Source: Iris pallida (taxonomy: Eukaryota > Streptophyta > Magnoliopsida > Asparagales > Iridaceae). Taken from it: a DNA stretch of 64,000 bases. The stretch spans positions 9,857,960 through 9,921,959 of the forward strand of contig JANAVB010016199.1 of the NCBI GenBank assembly GCA_029216955.1. The letters are read 5' to 3'. The notes beneath the pieces are model-generated. The model worked only from the letters and a program-made list of their open reading frames with translations. It did no database searches and was not told where the DNA came from. This document shows, in pieces, positions 10,901 through 20,258 of this stretch (position 1 is its first letter; every line of letters begins with the position of its first letter). Position numbers and translations under genes: made by a program.

Positions 10901-12884
10901 CCCATTATTCTAGTGTAAGAACCTAATCTATCATGTAAACCAACTATCAGTAGCATTTACATATGCTCATGAATTAAACATGGCTAAAAACACTCAGTTT
11001 TTTTAAAAGAATGAAAAGTTCAGGATTTAAGTATCAGTATTTGGCTGTTTGGTTACATTGAATCTAGTAAATGAAAATCTCCATTCGAATCTCCATAAAC
11101 CAAAAACTGAGATGAACAAATCAAATCCTATCTGGAAACCAAATACCAATATCATTGAATATATCAATCTCAAAAAAACCCAAAACAATCCCCCATTCAA
11201 TTCAGGTATCAGTAAAATAAGGGACAAGAGAAGTGCTAAATCGAACTAAATCCCATTCAAATCCAATTTCAGTGTGATCAAGTATTCCTTCTATAAGTAC
11301 GTGTCCTGGGGGGGTATTAGTGTCAATGCAAATGGATACGGGGTGTCCAGAATTAATCGAAACAGTATATCAGAAACTGTAAAAAGCTGGGCTCGTGCAC
11401 ACATATCGAGTCCAAAAGGACACGACACAATCAACCATCTATCTTGTGTACATGTCTAGAGCTAGAGGGGGTCTAGGGGTACGTGTGTGTCACCCTGACC
11501 AGTGTCCAAGTGTCACGTGTCCTGAGCACGAGACACGAAACAGTAAAGAGAAAACAGTGTGCACAGTGTATTGAAAAACCCGTGCGCGTGTGATTACTCA
11601 CAAACTACTCGACGAAGTCGCCTCAAAATTGGTGTGCATGCTGACAGTGATTGCCCGTACGTGTCGACCAAATCTTGTGTCGTGAAATCTGTGCCGTGTC
11701 CTACAGGACACTCGGGCAGCAGGGGAGCACAGTACTCTCCTGTGCAGTGTCCAACAGCAGGTTCATGTCCGATTTTGGACACGAACAGGGGTCCAACTCA
11801 TGCTCAGTAATATATATAATTAATCCCCATATATAGGGCTACACAACCATGTAATTTGTTTTGAAAAATAGTAACATTCAATCCATTGAGACATTTCAAC
11901 AAACACCTACACTACACTACGACACGTGTCCGATACGGACACCAAACGGACACGAATTCCATCCAAATTTTGGGGACACCTAGGGGACTCCTAGATCTAG
12001 CCCTACATGCAAAGAAAACTAAAATTTAAATCAATTTAGAGAGTTTTACCTATATGTGCAAAAAGCTTGGAAAAGCTTCAAATGGGGAATTCTTTCTCTT
12101 GATGCCAAAAGCTCCAAATTGTCCCAAAACTGGGATTAATTTCCACATTCAGAAAATAGGAGGAAATTCGGCTCTAATGCAAGAAACTAGGATTAAAAAA
12201 GAATTAAAATGGATTTATGGGGATTTTTGGAAGAGGGACAAATACCTTTCTTTTTCCAAAATTGAAATGAATAAAGAAGAGGCAAGCCCTAGAGAATAAG
12301 TGTTTATATAGGGTGGGGATCCCTATGGCTGGTCATTTAGGGTTTGGTTAGGGTTAGGGCTTCTAGTTATGGGCCATGGGCTAAGTCATGATCAAATAAA
12401 TCATTAAGCCATAAGTCATTTCATGAAACCATAAACCATGACTTAAATCCACTAAACCAAGTCCCCTCATTCTAAAATTAGTTTCTAATGACTAAAAGTA
12501 GGTTAACCTAAGTTAGACTAGGGTCACCATGGCTAGGGTTAGCTTCTAGGCTCGTTCACTAGGTCTCAACAAGTCAAGGTCAAACTAGAACTCACCAATT
12601 CAACAAATCACCAAATAATTCAAATAAGTCAAAATGACCAAATACTCCTAGGCTAAAAATGATAATTAAATCATCCTAATGACATGGTTAGGCTCTAGGT
12701 CATACAGTCTCTATTGTTTCACTAGCAGCACATCAAAATCACAAGTCATGACTTAAAATAGTTTTTAAATAGTTTAAAAATAATTAAAAATCACCAAAAA
12801 CATAATATAAAATAAATATCAATAAATAATAATTATAATTACAAAATTTCAAAAATACCCTCATCTGAAAAATTGGGTGTTACA
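7958..12884 (-). repeat. Element F 5' LTR (4927 bp)
   Basis: Direct repeat partner of 1268-6214 with the same termini. Differences are scattered transitions and small indels (for example about 20 bp missing near 9966 relative to 3287-3306). In the first 170 bp I count about four substitutions. Contents mirror the left copy, including the TTGAC cluster (9364-9500) and the 101-codon low-complexity ORF (10164-10469), which I do not regard as a gene. Confidence 0.92.
12302..12345 (-). promoter_or_regulatory. Core promoter of element F (5' LTR copy): telo-box and TATA
   Basis: Minus-strand AAACCCTAA (12337-12345) lies upstream of TATATAAAC (12302-12310), as in the other LTR. This copy would drive the gag transcript. 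The assignment rests on motif and spacing only. Confidence 0.55.
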
Positions 12885-12889
12885 AGTGT

Positions 12890-13729
12890 GCATTATTTTG
12901 ACTCATAAAAGAGTGAGATTTATTATGGATCAACAACCTCTATGAATTGGGTAATAATATTGTATGTATGATGGGATATTGATTATAAATGGAATCCATG
13001 TCCCGATAATTCGGGTTGATGATGTCCCCTTAAGGAGCTCATAAGGATTGTCATGTAAACCCTGCAGGTGGATCATATCTGACATGACAAATAAAGTTGA
13101 GCGGTACTACTTAAGGATAAAAGATGTCGAATTAATATAGTTGTCAGTAACTTAATTTGATCGACGGACATACGATATCTTAACATGGGAAGCCAAACGA
13201 GCATATAATAAAAGGAGCCCACAAATATAATTTGGGATTAGGGAGGTAGTGCAATAATAGCTCATTAGTGGACCGAGCTATTGTTAATAGGCCTGGATTG
13301 TGTGTTCGGGCTGAACACGGGATATCCGGATCTGTTAGGAGGCCTAACCCTAATTTCTCCTCATGGTCCCTGCCGTAGCCTATATATATCCTCTATTCTC
13401 TAGTCGCCATATTACCGATCAGTAATCTGAAACTTTCCCTAAATTCGTGATTCACGTAAGGAGAGAAAGAGAGGGCTGCCAAGAAGAAGAAAAGGTTGGA
13501 AGATCGTCGCCCACACGACATCCAACTCGAGGAAGGAATACGTACAGAAGATCTTGGGGTCGTCCGCTCGAGATTGCCTAGAATTACTTGTCTCTTTTCC
13601 GTCGCAGGTATAATTCATGAACCCTAGTTTTCGCCTATGAAGGGTTAGAACACGTATTAGATCTGTTTAACTTTCTATCGATCAATACGCACACCAAAGG
13701 AAGGGTCCTGGGAATCCCCAGTTCCATCA
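12890..13729 (+). repeat. Copia 3' LTR, right segment
   Basis: Continuation of the LTR that starts at 838, after element F and its duplicated AGTGT (12885-12889). It contains a second TATA-like stretch (CCTATATATATCC, about 13378-13390) followed by a leader-like region, and ends CCATCA at 13729. Total LTR length would be about 1.27 kb. The end is fixed by the fact that element A coding sequence begins at 13730. Confidence 0.7.
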
Positions 13730-14286
13730 GAAAGGACGGCCGTTCTTTTGGTACATAAGCTGGCAGGGGCAGATCAGCGCCTAATCCAGTTGTAAAAACT
13801 GTGGCAAGTCGATGTGTCTGCTACAGTAGAGCAGGAGCGTACTTTCCTTATAAAAGTCGTAGAAAAGGTAAAGGCTGTACAGGAGACGACCAAGTCCACC
13901 TTGGAGAAGGACCTTCATAAGCTGTCTCTTAAGTATGATAAGATGAGCCGAGAGAGAGAGATTCGCTTGACTCGTGAGGAGACCATCGTTCATGCTATGA
14001 CCGAAACTAACGAGCAGGCTAAGCTGACATCTCTAGAGATTGAGCTCCAAGCCACTCGTCAAGAGAGAGAGAGAAGATCTGCAAGGAGACTGAGGAGGTC
14101 ACACGAACCTCTGCCGCTCTAGAGGGTACACTGAAGAAGTTAGAGGACAATTGGCAGGTTCATGCACATCTTGAGGATGCTGAAAAGCTAATCCAGGAAG
14201 CTGAACGCCGAGCCAGACTGAGAATCAAGCGCTCAACTGCACAGTTGGAAGACATTCTTGCCAAACTATGCGTTGCAGATGAGTAG
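13730..14286 (+). pseudogene. Antisense ORF of element A: 3' end, coiled-coil part only
   Basis: This is the C-terminal end of the gene carried on the strand opposite gag-pol. The reading starts at the copia junction and aligns without gap to the C-terminus in D (about 57914-58487): TFLIKVVEKVKAVQETT matches the NLLIAVIERTRAARDKT region, and LEGTLKKLEDNW...EAERRARLRI matches LEAVLKKLEDDC...EAERRARQRI. It is rich in Glu, Lys, Arg and Leu in heptad-like pattern, a predicted coiled coil. There is a stop near 13793, and one frameshift near 14070-14080 separates the longest frame (13814-14122) from the final one, which ends at TAG 14284-14286. The PMD part lay upstream and is cut off by the copia insertion. 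Confidence 0.75.
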
Positions 14287-14339
14287 TAGCCATTTCTTCT
14301 GCCCATTTTTTTGAGATGTAATGAATGTAACTGATTTTG

Positions 14340-14345
14340 AATAAA
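14340..14345 (+). terminator. AATAAA poly(A) signal of the antisense ORF (element A)
   Basis: AATAAA lies 54 nt after the stop codon, in a block (gtaactgattttgaataaacagaatacattta region) shared almost word for word with element B at 19629-19665. Conservation and position support a real 3' end for the + strand transcript. Confidence 0.6.
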
Positions 14346-14399
14346 CAGAATACATTTACTGCATTCTTTGTTTATTGTATTTGTGGTGCTTGTACTAGA

Positions 14400-15175
14400 G
14401 GGCCTAATACAGCATTTGTGTTTGGATAAAGGATATCCCACTGGAGGACTTTTTTTGGACCTATTGCCCTTTTTCCCTCTAAAAATGTGAGCAAATAGAT
14501 TTGAATGATATTTTATGGACCTACTACTCTTTTGGTACACCGATGATGCGAGTAATAGATTAGGGTAACTTCTGTGGACCTATTACCCTTTTGCGCACTG
14601 GTGGTACGGGTAATAGATTTGAAACGAAACCTAACAGAGGTAATATGGACGTGATAGGTTTTGTGGTCTTAACACCATGTCTTTTATCCCGGGTTGGGTA
14701 CAGGTGTTAAGTTGGGAGACTATCGGTATCAGAGGTAATATGGACGTGATACACGATAATCAGGAATAATCTTTGGTGGACCTATTACTCTTATGCGCAC
14801 TGGTGGTGCGAGTAATAGATTTTGAGACAAAATCCAACAGAGGTAATATGGACGTGATAGGTTTTGTGGTCTTAACACCATGTCTTTTATCCTGGGTTGG
14901 GGACAGGTGTTAAGTCGGGAGACTATCGGTATCAGAGGTAATATGGATTTGATACACGATAATCAAGACCAAAAAGTTTGCTCAGAGATAACGATAAACT
15001 GGACAGACTCCTGTGTGATAAAGCATTAGAGTGGAAGTTCAGAGGTATCATCATACGTGACTCGCCACTCAGAGAGATGCGATGTAAAAAAATAGAGTGT
15101 GAGTTCATAGGTACTTGGTGTACATAACTCGATGATCTGGAAGATTTGGTGGTTTGAGGAAGTACCAGCATATCC
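14400..15175. other. Convergent spacer of element A with repeated hairpins
   Basis: Between the antisense ORF and pol there is no coding sequence. Instead a hairpin recurs: arms CTATTACCC/GGGTAATAG (14580-14588 with 14608-14616) and CTATTACTC/GAGTAATAG (14782-14790 with 14810-14818, inner stem CGCAC/GTGCG), plus weaker copies at 14462-14498 and 14521-14558. Between them the phrase CAGAGGTAATATGGACGTGA recurs about four times. Elements B and D have equivalent spacers with altered but still pairing arms. Confidence 0.65.
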
Positions 15176-17558
15176 TTAGATATAGTATTTCTTCAAGAAT
15201 TTGCCATTTATGGGCATCATGAGCAAGTCTCCATTCTGCTTCGCGAGTCGGTATACGCCGTCGGAGAATACTGTCTCGATGATGAATGGACCCTCCCATT
15301 TGGGCTGGAACTTGTCGACGGTTTTGTGAGTCATGACCATTGGTCTGCGAACGGCCAAGACGAGATCGCCTATTTGGAATGTCCTCTGCTTGACTTTCTT
15401 ATTGAAGGCCCGAGAGATGCGTGCTTGATAGAGCTCGATACTTTGTTGAGCTTGCAAACACTTCTCGTCTAAAGCTTCCAATTCTTGTAGCCGTCGACGA
15501 TAGTTATCGTCCGATGTCAACTAGTAAGTAAGAGCTACACGAAGCGAGGGGATCTGAGTCTCCAATGGAAGAACTGCCTCGCTTCCGTACACCAGAGAGA
15601 ATAGTATATTTTCCATAGTCGTCCGACTTGTAGTACGGTACCCCTATAAGCATTCGTCCAACTTTTCATTCCAGTCGCGCTTGTTTGAAGACGCAAACTC
15701 CTTGAGAAGCTTGATTATGGTCTTGCTAAAGGCTTTAGCCAGACCATTAGCTGATGGGTTGTAGGCCGTTGAAGCCATATTCTGAATTCGATTCTTATCA
15801 CAGAATCGATAGAAGGCATGGTTTACAAACTGCGGACCATTGTCATGAATGATCCTCCGTGGTAGTCCAAAACGGTAAATAATGTGGTGTTTTATGAAAC
15901 TGATCACGTTTGATGTCTTTACCTCTGCTAGTGGAATATCTTTTGCCCACTTGGAGAAGCAATCGGTGATTGCAAGTATAAATCGGTGCCCTTTGGATGA
16001 CGACGGGGTGATTGGGCCAATGATGTTCATTCCCTATACTTCAAATGGCTAAGAGGCCACCACTGGGTACAAGAATTCAGATGGCAGATGTATGAAATAT
16101 GTGTGGATTTGACAAGCCATACACTTCTTTGCATAATCGATTGCGTCTGCTACTATCGTAGGCCAGTAGTAACCCATCCGACGGAAACAGTCCTACAACT
16201 TCGGGCCCGATTGGTGAGCCCCATAAACGCTATCGTGAGCCTCGTATAAGGCTTTTTTAGCTTCTGTATTTGACAGACATCTTAGAAGTAGTCCGTCGTA
16301 AGATCGTCGATATAACATTTTTGTTTCTGTGTCATAAAAGAATCTGAGAGAACGCCTTTTAACTGAAATTGCTTCTTTTATATTCTCAGGCAGGATTCTA
16401 TAGACTGTAAAGTCGATGAACAGGAGTCTCCAATCTTCCACATCATTGGTTATCTAGGTGGAATAACTTGTATCCAGTTGAATGTTATTTTTGGGACAGA
16501 CCAGCTCATGGCATATCACATCAACTAGATGATAAGCATGATTTAGAACCGCCAAACAAGCGGCGAGGCCTGCTAGGGCATCGGCTTCAATATTCTGGAG
16601 CCTAGGAACGTACTCTATAAAGAACCCCTCTAAGGTTGCAATGATGGCAATTGCTGTCTGATGATAGGGAATTAGGTCCGCGTTACGAACCCCGTACGAG
16701 CCTCGAATTAGATTAACAACCAGCTGTGAGTCGCCATACGCTTCTAGGTATTTGACTCCTATCTTTTTTATGAGTCGAAGTCCGATGAACAAAGCATTGT
16801 ATTCGACTACATTGTTTGAATAAGGTTCTGTGAGTGAGTATGCCCGATTGACTACCAACCTAGAGGAAGAAATTAATATTACCCCGACTCCAGCGACGAT
16901 ATCTCCTTGTGGCCCTGTTCTTGAAGCATCATTAAAGAACATTCGCCAAACATCATCATGTGAAGTCATGTTTGAGTTAACAACTTCGTCTGGGATTTCT
17001 TCGTAGATTCTGGCTGTTTCTGAGCCTGGATGGGTTGCTAGAAAGTCGGCCAAGGCTTGACCTTTGACAGCCTTCTGCGGAATGAAGACCATGTCGTAGG
17101 AGGATAACAGTATCGCCCATATGGCTAGACGAGAACTGAGCACGCCCGGCTTGGTCATGAGAACCCTGAGGGGATTAACTCACGAGACAACATGGATGGT
17201 CTGCCCTGACACATAATGTCGTGCTTTCTGAATGACGAACACCAAAGCAAGACATTCCTTCTCTACGATGGTGTACCTATGCTCCAGCCCCACCATCATT
17301 CGGCTAAGATAATAGATGGCTTGTTCGTGCCCCGCATCATTGTTCTGTGTTAGCAAGGTACCGAAGGAGTGTTCCATTGCCCGTACATAGAGAAGGAAAG
17401 GCTTTCCGACAACCAGGGCTACCAGAACCTGCAGATTCGATAGGTATTCCTTAATGTCATCAAAGGCGCGTTGACATTCTTTATTCCATATGAAAGAGAC
17501 GCCTTTCTTCATGAGTTATGTGAAGGGTTAACATCCCCTTGAGAGGTTAGATATGAAC
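15176..17558 (-). pseudogene. pol: Element A pol, 3' part: RNase H, second RNase H, integrase
   Basis: Read on the minus strand from 17558: end of RT and the gypsy RNase H (PFLLYVRAMEHSFGTLLTQ, YYLSRMMVGLEHRYT), a tether (QKAVKGQALADFLATHP), then the archaeal-type RNase H of Tat elements (MFFNDASRTGP, NNVVEYNALFIGL, YGDSQLVVN), the H2C2 integrase finger (HDSVYGAH; its CxxC part lies in the broken stretch near 16120), the integrase core (ITDCFSKWAKDIP, IIHDNGPQF, NGLAKAFSKT) and the C-terminal domain ending GKFLKKYYI. All pieces share one frame, split by stops near 15523, 15644, 16193, 16454 and 17180. The first catalytic Asp residue of the second RNase H is shifted (FNDAS instead of FDGAS). 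Element B interrupts the gene at 17563; it continues at 29374. Confidence 0.87.
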
Positions 17559-17563
17559 CTCCT

Positions 17564-18300
17564 TGTGGGCACACATAAAAAGAAGAAGAAATGTTGTCTT
17601 TTCTTTATTGGCACATGGCACCACAAATTGAGTACGTCTGAGAGATCCTGTGCTGAGGATCCCCGAGTACATAAAAAATTCTGGAAAATGGAATGATGGA
17701 GATTGAGCGACAGTTGCTCCTTTACTTCGTTGACACTCCGATTATAAAGTGGAAGAAAACCTAAGAAAATTGCAAACTCTCGGCTCACTGGCAAGAAGTG
17801 CAGCTATTTGGCTCTTAAAAATGCTCTCCGTTCTGTGTTTTGAAGAGGAATGAGGCCCTTTTTTATAGTCGTTCTTGAGCTGAAATGATGTTATGCGCCC
17901 ATATGAGGACAACACACTAGTTTTTATGTGGGCGCATAGCCCTGTCTTGGGCGCATAGGGTGTAGGCACATGCAGGCTGTGATATCGTGGGTTGGTCGTG
18001 GTATTGACGTGGCCGCATTCTTCGGTGCCTGACTGCTCATGGAGACTGACGTGGTCGTGTGCTTCGATGCACGTTTTGATCATGGCTTTGACCGATTCAG
18101 GCTTGGGCACATAGCCCTGTTTCAGTCTATGTACCCTCCTTCACAAGGGGTGGCTTGGGCGCATAGAGCTTCACAGGATGATGGGCGCATAAGAGCTTCA
18201 CAGGGTGACTTGAACACATAGGAGCTTCACTGTGGCGAATATGTCCTCCTTTGGCTTGGGAGCATTCGACTTTATTTGCTTAAATTTTTATGCTTCTACA
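17564..18300 (-). repeat. Element B 3' LTR (737 bp)
   Basis: Starts TGTGGGCACAC and ends GCTTCTACA on +; direct repeat of 28618-29368. On the minus strand a TATA-like CTATAAAAAAG lies near 17858-17868. The U3 side (17890-18240) carries repeated GGGCGCATAG words, often followed by AGCTTCACAGG. Confidence 0.88.
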
Positions 18301-18341
18301 AGACCCCCTTCAAAGTTTTCGATACTTGAACGAGTTCGAAA
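18301..18341 (-). other. Element B polypurine tract and adjacent hairpin
   Basis: On minus, AAACTTTGAAGGGGG precedes the 3' LTR and is the PPT. The 19-bp + strand word GACCCCCTTCAAAGTTTTC is identical in element D (53692). Next to it, TTTCGA (18317-18322) can pair with TCGAAA (18336-18341); D has a different but perfectly pairing sequence at the same place. Confidence 0.65.
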
Positions 18342-18655
18342 TACTTTAAAAGAAGGATAGACTATCTTCTTATAATGCAATGGGTGCATAGCACGGCTCT
18401 CTCTTTGGGCGTATAGTGTTTGGCCAGCCTGTCAGAGAGATACGACTATTGAGATCTTCTTCAAAATCTGAACTGACAGATTCATCGGGGTAGAATTTGA
18501 AGAGGTCCATCCTTCGTACGTCGTCCACGTCAGCAAGTGGCAGTCGCATAGTGTGCAAGAGGCTGGATCTTCACGTGGGTACATAGGACATTGTAGGTGC
18601 GCAATGGGCGCATAGGCGCATAAGGACAGTGGGTGCGTAGGAAGTAGCCTATGCC

Positions 18656-18664
18656 TATAAATAG
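18656..18664 (+). promoter_or_regulatory. TATA box of the antisense gene in element B
   Basis: TATAAATAG lies 85 nt upstream of the ATG at 18741, outside the LTR, on the strand opposite gag-pol. Element D has TATAAATAG 88 nt before its ATG. The shared spacing in otherwise diverged sequence supports a real core promoter. Confidence 0.65.
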
Positions 18665-18740
18665 GCTCTGAAGGAGAGAGAGAGCTCATTATTCTCCTCT
18701 AATTTTTCAAAAAACTCTTCATCTTCTTTCTTTGAGAACC

Positions 18741-19520
18741 ATGTCTCCCAAGGTCGCCAAGAAATCCGCAAAGGGCAAGAGGGCTGCGCCGAGTGGCTCT
18801 TCTCCTACGGCAGTGTCTTCGGCAGTCCAGGACCTGATTTTGGGTGAGGGCATGCTTCAAAAACAAAGTCTCGAGCGTTGATTTGCGACGCTCAGACTTT
18901 TCTTCTGCCTGGGTGCATGCGCCTAAGGCAACATACTTCTGTGAGCATCATTATGCGCCCACAGAAGTCATGCACCAACACTGTGGTGTGCTATACGCCC
19001 ATATATTGCCATGTTATACGCCTACATGCCGTGGCATGTTATGTTCCTACGTACTGTTCGTGTGTTACGTGCCCACTTGTTTGTTTTGGGTGCATAAGAG
19101 TCCTCCAGCACAGCTTTTCCTGCGGATTTCTGAGTCTGACTTTCTCTTGTCTTTGACTCTTGCAGCATCCATGCCGAAGGCTGAGACCATTGTGAAGGAG
19201 GAGATGATGCCTCCTTTCATCAAATAAGAGTCACCGTTCGTTAAGGAGGAGGTGATACCAAAAATTGAGGAAAAAGCAGAGCTGGCGCCCATCGGGGAGG
19301 GAATTACTCCCAAGATTGAAACTACTGTAAAGTAGAAGCACAAGTCTGAGGGTAGTAGCACTGGAAATTCTGACCTTCCTGCCCCGGCCAAGGACCTTGA
19401 TCAAATAGATCCTTCATATGCGAAATGGTTGAGGGAATGGTATATGCCTCACCACAACTTGGATTTGTGGGTTCCCATAAATGTCCGTATTTTGTCTTGG
19501 AATTTCTGTCTGTCTTTAGC
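18741..19520 (+). pseudogene. Antisense ORF of element B: promoter-proximal exons, PMD deleted
   Basis: Exon 1 (18741-18843) encodes a basic N-terminus (MSPKVAKKSAKGKRA) like MAPKKIVAVKGKKA in D. It ends at a 5' splice site G|GTGAGG in phase 1, the same phase as in D. The intron runs to the acceptor CTCTTGCAG (19165); exon 2 starts at 19166 and reads acidic/lysine-rich sequence (AETIVKEEMMPPF, KPKIEE-like repeats) with in-frame stops near 19228 and 19333, then DPSYAKWLREWYMPHHNLDLW. No plant mobile domain and no coiled coil are present, although the 3' untranslated block and AATAAA follow at 19620-19650. The gene therefore suffered an internal deletion of about 3.5 kb relative to D, and later stops. 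The intron is full of GCGCCCA/GGGTGCAT words like the LTR. Confidence 0.68.
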
Positions 19521-19642
19521 TGTAGTTTATGTTTCGTTTCTTTTGGACATCAGTGTAATCCTTTACTTCTTATCCAGATGAAGAGATAAAGAACCTTTTG
19601 GTTTGCTCATGAGATGTAATCCTGTGAATGTAACTGATTTTG

Positions 19643-19648
19643 AATAAA
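19643..19648 (+). terminator. AATAAA poly(A) signal of the antisense gene (element B)
   Basis: AATAAA in a block of about 35 nt nearly identical to element A (14329-14360), followed by the shared GGTGCTTGTA(T/C)TAGAGGGCCTAATAC. It marks the 3' end of the + strand transcript although the PMD part of the gene is gone. Confidence 0.6.
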
Positions 19649-19724
19649 CAGAATACATTTACTCCATTCTTTGCTTGTGGTATTTGTGGTGCTTGTATTA
19701 GAGGGCCTAATACAGTATTTATGT

Positions 19725-20258
19725 GAAGGGTATCCCGCTGGAGAATTTTGATGCGGACCTATTATCCGTTTTATATTCAAGTTACTCGAATATAGATAAT
19801 AAGTTGAACGAAGATGCTAGTAGAGGTAATATGGACGTAATAGTAGAGGATGTTCTATATCTGACCAGAGGTAATATGGACGTGGAAAGATATATAATGT
19901 TATGTGGGAGTGGATAATTCAGAGGTAGTAAGGATGTAATTATCCTTGATGAATGCTTTGCTCAGAGGTTACATGGACATGGCAAAACATAATCATTTCA
20001 CTGGAGAAATAATTATCAGAAAATAATTCAGAGGTAATAGGGACGTGACTTTTTTTCGTCAAACTGAGTTTGGACAGAGTCAAAAACGGGAATGATTCCA
20101 TTGGAGAAATTTTGTTGAGGACCTATTATCCAGGGCATATTCAAGACTCTTGAAATATAGATAATAGTTAGATAATTTTTTGAATCATATAAACATCGCA
20201 CTGTACATTTACATGACTGAACATATGTAAACATTTTGTAAAAAGGTTACACATAGTA
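19725..20258. other. Convergent spacer of element B with repeated hairpins
   Basis: Noncoding. Two clear hairpins: TATTATC/GATAATA (19760-19766 with 19795-19801) with inner ATATTC/GAATAT (19773-19778 with 19788-19793); and CTATTATC/GATAATAG (20123-20130 with 20160-20167) with inner TTCAAG/CTTGAA (20140-20145 with 20149-20154). The arms differ from those of A and D yet pair perfectly. About five copies of the (C/T)AGAGGTAATATGGACGTG phrase lie between. Confidence 0.65.

Larger units (their letters stand above)
1268..12884 (-). mobile_element. Element F: gag-only chromovirus-like retrotransposon with about 4.95-kb LTRs
   Basis: Two near-identical direct repeats (1268-6214 and 7958-12884), each TG...CA on both strands, enclose 1743 bp. 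A 5-bp duplication AGTGT flanks the element exactly (1263-1267 and 12885-12889). The interior holds only a gag gene with zinc knuckles on the minus strand, so the right LTR is the 5' LTR. The purine tract next to the left LTR and the cgaggacgaaatt block before it resemble the 3' end of plant Tekay/Del chromoviruses. No RT, RNase H or integrase is present, so the element is non-autonomous (a TR-GAG or LARD type) and presumably used enzymes in trans. Sampled LTR identity is about 97-98%, so insertion was fairly recent. Confidence 0.9.
1..13729 (+). mobile_element. Ty1/copia LTR retrotransposon, 3' part, interrupted by element F
   Basis: The window opens inside the pol gene of a Ty1/copia element. 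RNase H (to 775), a purine-rich tract (about 823-837) and an LTR starting TGTTAGGG at 838 follow in the canonical order. The LTR is split at 1267/12890 by element F, whose 5-bp target duplication AGTGT joins the two halves, and continues to 13729 where it ends in CA. From 13730 the sequence is in-phase coding sequence of element A, so the copia inserted into A. Its 5' half and 5' LTR lie left of the window. The end at 13729 is inferred from the junction, not from a second LTR. Confidence 0.82.

Noticed and set aside
11594..11836. Overlapping small ORFs in element F LTR (also 4887-5165)
   Set aside because: Present in both LTRs, built on repeated GTGTCC/GGACAC words, no domain.
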